From Streptomyces sp. NBC_01317 (GTDB lineage: Bacteria; Actinomycetota; Actinomycetes; Streptomycetales; Streptomycetaceae), in the NCBI RefSeq assembly GCF_035961655.1, contig NZ_CP108393.1, positions 372,001-436,000 on the forward strand: a DNA stretch of 64,000 nucleotides, in the 5' to 3' direction. Position 1 is the stretch's first letter, and the number at the start of each line of letters is the position of its first letter. Under the pieces are notes generated by a model that was not told where the DNA came from, did not search any database, and saw only the letters and a list, made by a program, of their open reading frames with translations. A program made the position numbers and the translations under genes. Below are positions 57,935 to 64,000 of this stretch, one piece after another.

Positions 57935-58974
57935 CGGGTGCCGCCTTCCGGGACGGCTTCCGCCGCCGTTTCCGGTGTTTCCGCAGCCGTTTCCGGTGTT
58001 TCCCCCGGGACCGTCTCCGGGATCACGACGATCCGTCCGGTGGTGACGCCGTCGGCGACCCGCTGGACGGCGTCCGCCGCGTCCTTCATCGGTACCCGCT
58101 CGCTGATGAGCGGCTTGATCGCGCCCCGCGCGGCGAGCGCGGTCAGCTCCTCGTGACAGCGCAGGACCGCGGCCGGGTCCTTGGTGGCGTAGAGGCCCCA
58201 GTGCAGGCCGAGGATCGAGTAGTTCTTCACCAGCGCGTGGTTGAGGGCGGGGGTCGGGACGTCCCCGCCCGCGAAGCCCACGACGACGATCCGGCCCTCG
58301 AAGGCGACGCACTTCGTGGACTTGGCGTAGGCGTCACCGCCCACCGGGTCGAAGACGACGTCCGCCCCCCGGCCGCCGGTGGCTTCCTTGACGGCGGCGA
58401 CGATGTCCTCCGTACGGCGGTCGATGACGATGTCACAGCCCAGCTCGCGGGCGACGCGCGCCTTGTCGGGTCCGCCGACCACACCGATGACGGTGGCTCC
58501 CGCCGCCTTCCCGAGCTGGACGGCGGCGCTGCCGACCCCGCCGGCCGCCGCGTGGACCAGCAGGGTCTCGCCCGGCCGGAGCCCCGCACGGCGGTGCAGG
58601 GCGAACCAGCCCGTCTGGTAGCCGATGTGGAGGGCGGCGGTCTCGGCGTCGTCCAGCGCCTCGGGCGCGGGCAGGACGTCGGCGGCGTCCACGGCCACGT
58701 ACTCCGCGAAGCCGCCGTCCGACAGCCCGGGGCTCGGCGTCGCGATCACCCGGCGGCCGTCCGGCGTCTCGCCGCAGATCTCGACGCCGGGGGTGAAGGG
58801 CAGCGGCGGACGCACCTGGTAGTGGCCCCGGCAGAGCAGCGCGTCGGGGAAGTTGATGTTGGCCGCGAGGACCCGCAGCAGGATCTGCCCCTCGCCGGGC
58901 ACCGGCCGCTCCACCTCGTCGAGCCGCATCACCTCGCGCGGCTCACCGTTCCGGTGCACTCGCCATGCCTGCAT
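57931..58974 (-). CDS. NADPH:quinone oxidoreductase-like (zinc-free MDR)
   Basis: 347 residues. Motifs: ILLRVLAANINFPDALLCRGHYQVRPPLPFTPGVEICGE, LLVHAAAGGVGSAAVQLGKAAGATVIGVVGG (nucleotide site), ADVVFDPVGGDAYAKSTKCVAFEGRIVVVGFAGGDVP. The tail has a repeated ETPETAAETPETAAEA segment encoded by a 21-bp tandem duplication (about 57965-58005). It is first gene of an operon with two acyl-CoA dehydrogenases, so it probably reduces an unsaturated acyl-CoA or quinone in the same pathway. Confidence 0.9.
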   Translation of the reverse strand: MQAWRVHRNGEPREVMRLDEVERPVPGEGQILLRVLAANINFPDALLCRGHYQVRPPLPFTPGVEICGETPDGRRVIATPSPGLSDGGFAEYVAVDAADVLPAPEALDDAETAALHIGYQTGWFALHRRAGLRPGETLLVHAAAGGVGSAAVQLGKAAGATVIGVVGGPDKARVARELGCDIVIDRRTEDIVAAVKEATGGRGADVVFDPVGGDAYAKSTKCVAFEGRIVVVGFAGGDVPTPALNHALVKNYSILGLHWGLYATKDPAAVLRCHEELTALAARGAIKPLISERVPMKDAADAVQRVADGVTTGRIVVIPETVPGETPETAAETPETAAEAVPEGGTR

Positions 58975-59020
58975 ACCAGAGCCTCCACACGATGGGCAGT
59001 AGCGCTACGTCCCGCATACT

Positions 59021-59032
59021 AAGCGGTCGCTT
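59021..59032 (-). promoter_or_regulatory. Dyad upstream of the oxidoreductase/acyl-CoA dehydrogenase operon
   Basis: AAGCGGTCGCTT, within TACTAAGCGGTCGCTTGCC, is a 10-of-12 palindrome with arms AAGCG/CGCTT. It lies 47 bases upstream of the operon start. AAGCG(N)nCGCTT-type sites are common TetR-family operators in front of actinobacterial acyl-CoA-metabolism genes; no TetR gene is adjacent, so the regulator would be elsewhere. Confidence 0.45.
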
Positions 59033-59078
59033 GCCCACCTGGGAACCGTCTCTCCCCGGCCTTCCTCCCGGCCCTCCC

Positions 59079-59663
59079 TCACGACACCTTCGGCTTGGCC
59101 CGTACATGCATCCGCTCGCCCTGCGGCCCGAACAGGCTCAGGAATTCGACCGGTTCGTCCGCCGCGGGCCCGAACCAGTGCGGTACGCGGGTGTCGAACT
59201 CGGCCGCCTCCCCCGCACCCAGCACCACGTCGTGCTCCCCGAGCATCAGCCGCAGCCGGCCCGCGAGGACGTAGAGCCACTCGTACCCCTCGTGGATGCG
59301 GGCCTCGGGCACCTCACCGTCGGGCCGGTGCACCACCTTGTACGCCTGGAGGCCACCGGGCCGCCGGGTGAGGGGCAGCATGGTCCGGCCGCCGCGCACG
59401 ATCGCCTCGGCACGGATCCGGGGGTCACCGACCCGCGGCGCGCCGACCAGTTCGTCCAGCGGGACCTGGTGGGCGCGGGCCAGGGGCAGCAGCAGTTCGA
59501 GGCTGGGGCGGCGGAGGCCGGACTCCAGCCTCGACAGGGTGCTCACCGAGATTCCCGTGGCGGTGGAGAGGGTGTTCAGCGTGGCCCCGCGCTCGCGCCT
59601 GATCCGGCGCAGCCGGGGCCCCACTTCGTTCAGTACGGCATCAAGGCCCGCGTCGTCGTCCAT
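59079..59663 (-). CDS. XRE-type regulator with C-terminal cupin domain
   Basis: 194 residues. N-terminal helix-turn-helix: LRRIRRERGATLNTLSTATGISVSTLSRLESGLRRPSLELLLPLARAHQVPLDELVG. C-terminal cupin barrel: EVPEARIHEGYEWLYVLAGRLRLMLGEHDVVLGAGEAAEFDTRVPHWFGPAADEPVEFLSLFG. The fusion is typical of small-molecule-sensing regulators in this genus. Neither flanking gene is obviously its target. Confidence 0.9.
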   Translation of the reverse strand: MDDDAGLDAVLNEVGPRLRRIRRERGATLNTLSTATGISVSTLSRLESGLRRPSLELLLPLARAHQVPLDELVGAPRVGDPRIRAEAIVRGGRTMLPLTRRPGGLQAYKVVHRPDGEVPEARIHEGYEWLYVLAGRLRLMLGEHDVVLGAGEAAEFDTRVPHWFGPAADEPVEFLSLFGPQGERMHVRAKPKVS

Positions 59664-59729
59664 GCCCCCATTGCAGAAACAGCAAGAGCGTTTGTCAATT
59701 ACACCCCTCTGCGGGAGGGCCGGTGCCCG

Positions 59730-59987
59730 TCAGTCGTGCACGCCCGGCGTGACGGTGTCCGCACCCTCCGGGAAGATCGGGACGGGCTTGATGCGGCGCA
59801 GGTACGCCTCCGCCTTGATGATCGCCTCGCGTGCCGTGCGCTGCCCCATCAGCACGCACAGCGTGTAGGCGACGTCCTCGAACCGGCCGCGTGTGGTCGT
59901 GTCCAGCGGGTCGGCCAGGACCAGCCGTTCCCAGGCCCGGTAACGGCTCAGCAGATCGGCGACCAGATGCCTGTCCGGCAGCAGCAT
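59730..59987 (-). CDS. DUF5133-like protein
   Basis: 85 residues from ATG 59987 with GGAGGTGG upstream; the longer GTG start at 59996 would lie in the ribosome site. The sequence MLLPDRHLVADLLSRYRAWERLVLADPLDTTTRGRFEDVAYTLCVLMGQRTAREAIIKAEAYL matches, from memory, the Streptomyces DUF5133 family, often found beside anti-sigma or ABC genes. All-helical, probably cytoplasmic. Function unknown. Confidence 0.7.
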   Translation of the reverse strand: MLLPDRHLVADLLSRYRAWERLVLADPLDTTTRGRFEDVAYTLCVLMGQRTAREAIIKAEAYLRRIKPVPIFPEGADTVTPGVHD

Positions 59988-60189
59988 GTCGACCACCTCC
60001 AGCAGCGGAATCCGGTGGGGTAATGGGTCGGAGTGATGAGGTGGGCGGGGCCTGCCTACGCACAGCGGATCTCACGCCCCGGCCTTTCATTCTCCCTCGG
60101 CCGCCGCACTTCCGCTCGGCGGAGGAGGAGGGCGCGGTCAGGGAACGCGGCACGGGAATACCGCCCGTGCCCCGTCCGCTCGCACCTGT

Positions 60190-60888
60190 ATGAGCACTCT
60201 TGGACTGATCGGCAGTGGACACATCGGCGGCACCCTCGCCCGGCTCGGCGTGGCGGCGGGTCTCGATGTGGTCCTGAGCAACTCCCGGGGCCCGGAAACC
60301 CTCACGGATCTGGTGGCCGAGCTGGGACCGCACGCACGTGCCGCGACCGCGAGGGAGGCGGCGGAAGCGGGTGACTGGGTGGTGGTGACGGTCCCGTTGA
60401 AGCACTACGACCAGGTACCGGTGAAGCCCTTGGCCGGGAAGGTGGTCATCGACACGAACAACTACTACCCCCAGCGCGACGGGGCGATCCGGGAGCTGGA
60501 CGAGGAGCGGACGACCACGAGCCAGCTGCTCCAGGACCACCTTCCGCAGTCGTACGTGGTCAAGGCGTTCAACAACATCATGTACACGCACCTGGCGTCC
60601 CTCGCCCGGCCCACCGGCGCACCGGACCGGTCGGTCCTGCCGATCGCCGGTGACAACGCCGACGCCAAGGCGACGGCGGCGCGGCTGATCGATCAGCTCG
60701 GGTACGACACGTTCGACACGGGTGTGCTCGCCGACAGCTGGCGCTTCCAGCGCGACACCCCGGCGTATGTCATCCCGTACGCGAAGAATCCGCTGGGTCT
60801 GGGCTCCTCCGGGGACGACCCGGGGGCGCCGTTCGACGTGGCGGGGCTGAAGGTGGCCCTGGACGCGGCGAAGCGGCCGGGCAGCTGA
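60190..60888 (+). CDS. NADPH:F420 reductase-like dinucleotide-binding protein
   Basis: 232 residues from ATG 60190. Rossmann start TLGLIGSGHIGGTLARLGVAAGLDVVLSNSRGPETLTDLVAELGPHARAATAREAAEAGDWVVVTVPLKHYDQVP, then VIDTNNYYPQRDG, SYVVKAFNNIMYTHL and VLADSWRFQRDTPAYVIPY. This is the F420-dependent NADP reductase/pyrroline-reductase-like group (COG2085). The catalytic role in this branch is unproven; hydride transfer between NADPH and F420 or another cofactor is likely. Confidence 0.85.
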   Translation: MSTLGLIGSGHIGGTLARLGVAAGLDVVLSNSRGPETLTDLVAELGPHARAATAREAAEAGDWVVVTVPLKHYDQVPVKPLAGKVVIDTNNYYPQRDGAIRELDEERTTTSQLLQDHLPQSYVVKAFNNIMYTHLASLARPTGAPDRSVLPIAGDNADAKATAARLIDQLGYDTFDTGVLADSWRFQRDTPAYVIPYAKNPLGLGSSGDDPGAPFDVAGLKVALDAAKRPGS

Positions 60889-60921
60889 TCACGGAGACAC
60901 GGGGGGCCTGTGAGCCCGGGT

Positions 60922-62223
60922 TCAGATCTCGTTACGGGTGAGGGCCAGCAGGCGGTCGAGGACACGCGGGCCGCTCGTACGGACCCCGTCGTGCTCGTAC
61001 TCGTCGGTCACCCAGGTCCGCAGCCCCCGGATCGACCGCGCCGTGCGCAGTGAGTGTTCGGTGTCGACATACATGTCGTCGTGGTAGACGGCGGCGGCGA
61101 CCGGGACCTCGTTGGCGGCGAGGCGGTCGGTGTCGTACAGCGGCTCCCAGTCGGTGCGGGCGGCGAGCAGGTCGGCGGTCTCACGCAGCGGGCGCAGGGC
61201 GGGGTCGTTCGCGAAGTTCCACGGGTGGACGCTCTCGCCCGTGAAGTACAGCGGCCCGTCGCCGGCCAGGGTGGTGGCGGCGTCGAAGCGGGCGAACTCG
61301 CCGCGGGTCCGCTCGGCCGCCCAGCCGGTGGGTTCGCCGCCCTGGGCGTAGACGGCCTCGTGGATCAGCGCGTACAGCGGGTGCGCGGCGTACGAGAGGG
61401 CAGCGGCGGCGCCTTCCTGGAAGGCGTCGGAGAGCACCTGGCCGCCCGGCGCCCGTACGAAGGCGTTCTCCAGCAGGTAGTGGAGCTGGTGGCTGCCGTC
61501 CGTGCCGCCGAGCAGGTGGCCGAGGGACTGGAAGGCCTCCGGGGTGAGCGTGTAGCCGGTGGGCAGCGCGACGGGGCTCTGTTCGGCGAGGTGCTCGGCG
61601 ATCCGGCGGGCCCGGGCGATGTCCTGCGGGTAGCGGGCGTAGTGGGCCTCGACCTTGCGCGCGATACGGGGATACGCGGCGCGGTAGACCTCGTCCGCCG
61701 TCGCGTCCAGGGACGGCAGGCCGCCGGTGATCAGGACCGTGCGCAGGCCCTCGGGCGCCGCGGAGAGGTAGTGGGTGGCGCAGAATCCGCCGAAGCTCTG
61801 GCCGAGGACGGTCCAGGGCGCGTCACCGGTCAGCCGGGGGCGGATCGCCTCGCAGTCGCGGACGATCGAATCGGCCCTGAAACGGGCGAGATAGTCGGCC
61901 TGTTCGCGGGGGCCGCCGCGCAGGGGGAGGGTCTGGCGGTTGGCGGGGGTGGACAGTCCGGTGCCGCGCTGGTCGAGGAGGAGCACCCGGAACTCCTGGA
62001 GCGCCCGGCCCAGCCACGCCTGCCGCCCCACGAACCGGCGGGCGCCGAAGCCGGGGCCGCCTTCCAGGTAGACCAGCCAGGGCAGGTTCTCCCCGGCCTT
62101 CGAAGTGGCGACGACCTCTCGGGCGAAGAGCTCGATCCGCTCGCCCGACGGGTCGCCGTGATCCAGCGGGACCGTGAAGCGGTGGTCGGTGAGGACAACT
62201 CCGGGCTGGGTGTAGCTGGTCAC
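60922..62223 (-). CDS. S33-type alpha/beta hydrolase (prolyl aminopeptidase-like)
   Basis: 433 residues from GTG 62223. Motifs: LPWLVYLEGGPGFGARRF (oxyanion HGGPG-like), VLLLDQRGTGLSTP, nucleophile elbow VLGQSFGGFCATHYL, and a C-terminal part with AYAVYHDDMYVD-like VAAAVYHDDMYVDTEHSL holding the late Asp and His. The length and long N-terminal PLDHGDPSGERIELFAREV resemble tripeptidyl/prolyl aminopeptidases of Streptomyces. It would release N-terminal Pro or short peptides in the cytoplasm; no signal peptide is seen. Confidence 0.88.
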   Translation of the reverse strand: MTSYTQPGVVLTDHRFTVPLDHGDPSGERIELFAREVVATSKAGENLPWLVYLEGGPGFGARRFVGRQAWLGRALQEFRVLLLDQRGTGLSTPANRQTLPLRGGPREQADYLARFRADSIVRDCEAIRPRLTGDAPWTVLGQSFGGFCATHYLSAAPEGLRTVLITGGLPSLDATADEVYRAAYPRIARKVEAHYARYPQDIARARRIAEHLAEQSPVALPTGYTLTPEAFQSLGHLLGGTDGSHQLHYLLENAFVRAPGGQVLSDAFQEGAAAALSYAAHPLYALIHEAVYAQGGEPTGWAAERTRGEFARFDAATTLAGDGPLYFTGESVHPWNFANDPALRPLRETADLLAARTDWEPLYDTDRLAANEVPVAAAVYHDDMYVDTEHSLRTARSIRGLRTWVTDEYEHDGVRTSGPRVLDRLLALTRNEI

Positions 62224-62431
62224 GAACGCTCCTGTTTCTCGATCGCCCCCGCCGGGGCGCTCACGCCCGGGACAGTACCGGGCCCGGGGCGGTACGCGTA
62301 CAGCCTGGGTCCTCGCACCGGGTCCTCGCGCGTACCGGCGCGCTTCCGGGCGGATCGGTGGCCGGTCTTCAACCGCCGCGTCGGCGGCCGTACGGTGTGA
62401 TCATCGGCTTTTCCCGACCAAGGTGGTCCGT

Positions 62432-63403
62432 ATGTCCCTGTTCGACCTGCCCCTCGACGAGCTGCGCGCCTACCGCAGCGCGTCCACGGAGCCCGAGGAC
62501 TTCGACGCGTTCTGGGCGAAGACCCTCACCGAGGCGCGCGGCCACGCGCTCGACGCCCGCTTCGAGCCCGTACCGACGGCGCTCAGGACCCTCGACGTCC
62601 TCGACGTGACCTTCGCCGGCTTCGGCGGTCACCCGGTCAAGGGCTGGCTCGTGCTGCCCGCCGGGACGCGTGAGCCGCTGCCCGTCGTGGTGCAGTTCCT
62701 CGGGTACGGCGGCGGGCGCGGCCTCCCGCACGTCCACCTGCTCTGGGCGTCGGCCGGCTTCGCGCACTTCGTGATGGACACCCGGGGGCAGGGCAGCGGC
62801 TGGAACGGCGGCGACACCCCCGACCCCGTGGGCAGCGCCTCCTCCTACCCGGGCTTCCTCACCCGGGGGATCGAGGACCCGTACGCCTTCTACTACCGGC
62901 GGGTCTACACGGACGCGGTACGGGCCGTGGAGGCGGCCCGCTCGCATCCGCTGGTGGACGCCTCGCGCACGGCGGCCGTCGGTACCAGCCAGGGCGGCGG
63001 GATCACACTCGCGGTCGGCGGCCTGGTGCCCGACCTGGTGGCCGTGGCGGCGGACGTGCCGTTCCTCTGCGACTTCCCCCGGGCGACGACGCTCACCGAC
63101 CGCGACCCGTACCGTGAGGTGGGCAACTACCTCAAGACGTACCGGGGCAGGACCGAGCGGGTGGGCCGGACGCTCGCCTACTTCGACGGGGTGCACTTCG
63201 CGTCGCGCGGGCGGGCGCCGGCGCTGTTCTCGGTGGCCCTGGAGGACCGTACGTGCCCGCCGTCGACGGTCTTCGGTGCCTTCAACGCGTATGCGGGCGC
63301 GGACAAGACGATCGAGGAGTACGACTTCAACGACCATGAGGGAGGCGGTCCGTTCCAGGAGGCCGTCCAGCTGGAGTGGCTGCCCGGGCGTCTGACCGCC
63401 TGA
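62432..63403 (+). CDS. Acetylxylan/cephalosporin-C deacetylase, CE7 family
   Basis: 323 residues from ATG 62432, with AAGGTGG upstream. The AXE1 pattern is plain: FDLPLDELRAYRSASTEPEDFDAFWAKTL, VTFAGFGGHPVKGWLVLPAG, VVVQFLGYGGGRGLP, FAHFVMDTRGQGSGWNGGDTPD, catalytic Ser in AAVGTSQGGGITLAVGGL, Asp in FSVALEDRTCPPSTVFGAFNAY and His in YDFNDHEGGG. Such enzymes deacetylate xylo-oligosaccharides or cephalosporin C, usually inside the cell. It stands alone, not with a xylanase gene. Confidence 0.92.
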   Translation: MSLFDLPLDELRAYRSASTEPEDFDAFWAKTLTEARGHALDARFEPVPTALRTLDVLDVTFAGFGGHPVKGWLVLPAGTREPLPVVVQFLGYGGGRGLPHVHLLWASAGFAHFVMDTRGQGSGWNGGDTPDPVGSASSYPGFLTRGIEDPYAFYYRRVYTDAVRAVEAARSHPLVDASRTAAVGTSQGGGITLAVGGLVPDLVAVAADVPFLCDFPRATTLTDRDPYREVGNYLKTYRGRTERVGRTLAYFDGVHFASRGRAPALFSVALEDRTCPPSTVFGAFNAYAGADKTIEEYDFNDHEGGGPFQEAVQLEWLPGRLTA

Positions 63404-63470
63404 CGGTGGGCCAGTTCGAGGAGGAGCGGTCGCTCGCGGAGCCGCCGCGTGACACACGAAGGGCCGAGCG

Positions 63471-64000
63471 GTGCGGATCACTCTCTTCACGCCTTTCGCC
63501 GTCAGTGCCCTGCTGGGGGCGGCGGCGCCGTGGGCCGGGCGCAGGCTGCCCCCGAGGACGGCGGCCTGGCTGCTGACGTCCGCCTCGGTGGTGGCGGGCG
63601 GCGGCTGGGCGGCGGCGCTGGCGATGCTCGCCTTCACGCTGGTCGGGCAGATCCCGGTGGTGGCCGCCGAGGGGCAGTGGTCCCCCGGTGTCCTGGCCGC
63701 GAACACCCCGGTCGACCGGTCGGTGGCCCTGGCCTGCGGGGTGGTGCTCGCCGGGTGCGCGGTGGCGTTTGTGGTGTCCGCGTACCGCAGGACCCGTACG
63801 CTCCTCAACGCCCGGCGGGAGGGCCGCGCGCTGCCGTCGGGGGGCGAACTGGCCGTCCTGGACGATCCCGTACCCACCGCGTTCACCGTGCCCGGCTCCC
63901 CCGGGCGGATCGTGGTCTCCTCCGGCATGCTGCGCGCCCTCGACGCCCGGGAGAGGAGCGCCCTGCTGGCCCATGAGCGGGCGCATCTGCGCCACCACCA
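63471..64000 (+). CDS. M56-family metallopeptidase, N-terminal part (cut by window end)
   Basis: GTG 63471, with GAAGGG upstream, opens a frame that runs to the window edge (about 176 residues seen). Membrane segments at the N-terminus (ITLFTPFAVSALLGAAAPWAG, TSASVVAGGGWAAALAMLAFTLVG and VALACGVVLAGCAVAFVVSAY) are followed by FTVPGSPGRIVVSSGMLRALDARERSALLAHERAHLRHH with the zinc-binding H-E-x-x-H motif. This is the BlaR1/M56 membrane protease family, in Streptomyces usually beside a BlaI-type repressor; none is seen upstream within the window, but it could follow or be elsewhere. Confidence 0.85.
   Translation, partial: MRITLFTPFAVSALLGAAAPWAGRRLPPRTAAWLLTSASVVAGGGWAAALAMLAFTLVGQIPVVAAEGQWSPGVLAANTPVDRSVALACGVVLAGCAVAFVVSAYRRTRTLLNARREGRALPSGGELAVLDDPVPTAFTVPGSPGRIVVSSGMLRALDARERSALLAHERAHLRHH

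Noticed and set aside
1..64000. tRNA, rRNA, riboswitch or origin sequences
   Set aside because: No cloverleaf-like segment with a GTTCGA-type arm, no rRNA signature and no DnaA-box cluster was recognised while reading; small RNAs cannot be excluded without a covariance search.

Overview
The window is typical actinomycete chromosome, almost certainly Streptomyces or a close relative. Codon third positions are strongly G/C, GTG and even TTG starts with GGAGG-type ribosome sites are common, and several genes are characteristic of the genus: a short chaplin, a MelC1/MelC2 tyrosinase pair, a GH19 chitinase with a DasR-like site, a DUF5133 protein, a DUF6397-like protein and a lone Roadblock protein. 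There is no rRNA, no recognisable tRNA and no secondary-metabolite megasynthase. Most of the window reads as accessory or chromosome-arm sequence made of short operons, each with its own regulator.

Layout. 1-1.6 kb: a LysR fragment, an NTF2-like protein and a GNAT acetyltransferase. 1.6-7.3 kb is a decayed island: a tyrosine-recombinase remnant with an amber stop, a frameshifted LLM/F420 oxidoreductase, unassignable debris, a frameshifted hypothetical gene, an intact S51 peptidase, an orphan type I-E CRISPR array (5 repeats, 4 spacers, no cas genes), a small secreted tendamistat-like protein and a collapsed IS5-family transposase. 7.4-14 kb is a carbohydrate locus: binding lipoprotein, two permeases, an aldo/keto reductase and a carbohydrate-binding protein in one tightly coupled operon. 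It ends in strong hairpins and is preceded by a ROK regulator gene; a promoter and an operator-like inverted repeat lie in front of the operon. No ATPase is encoded, as expected if the shared MsiK-type ATPase is used.

14-30 kb holds a second aldo/keto reductase with a shifted tail, a DUF1349 protein, a P450 whose frame runs without a stop through a 40-bp perfect palindrome into the antisense of a TetR gene, the TetR/SDR divergent pair with two tandem operator-like dyads, a large secreted phosphodiester glycosidase/phosphoesterase fusion, a YciI-like protein, a PAS-GAF-SpoIIE phosphatase, an ABC exporter, an SDR-TetR operon preceded by a 7-bp tandem repeat, and an AsnC/DUF2000 divergent pair. 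30-38 kb holds development- and chitin-linked functions: chaplin, tyrosinase pair, YihY, chitinase, secreted carbonic anhydrase, SDR, a three-Fn3 lipoprotein with a second DasR-like site, and a quinone-oxidoreductase-like enzyme.

38-64 kb: DUF6397-like, Roadblock, PPOX-type F420 protein, a phosphopantetheinyl transferase, a methyltransferase, three hypotheticals, a fatty-acid desaturase, a degraded large helicase followed by an intact HelD/HelR-type RNA-polymerase-associated helicase, a MarR-MFS-DUF1330 operon, an acetamidase-aldehyde dehydrogenase pair, a secreted GDPD-like phosphodiesterase, an oxidoreductase plus two acyl-CoA dehydrogenases coupled by ATGA overlaps, an XRE-cupin regulator, DUF5133, an F420-type dinucleotide-binding protein, an S33 peptidase, a CE7 esterase and the start of an M56 metalloprotease.

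No single complete new system stands out. The best leads are the orphan CRISPR array in the decayed island, the structured control regions (ROK operator, TetR/SDR dyads, (TTATCGC)n leader, chaplin leader stem), and the genes whose reading frames run through terminators. All functional calls come from reading translations; no database search was possible.
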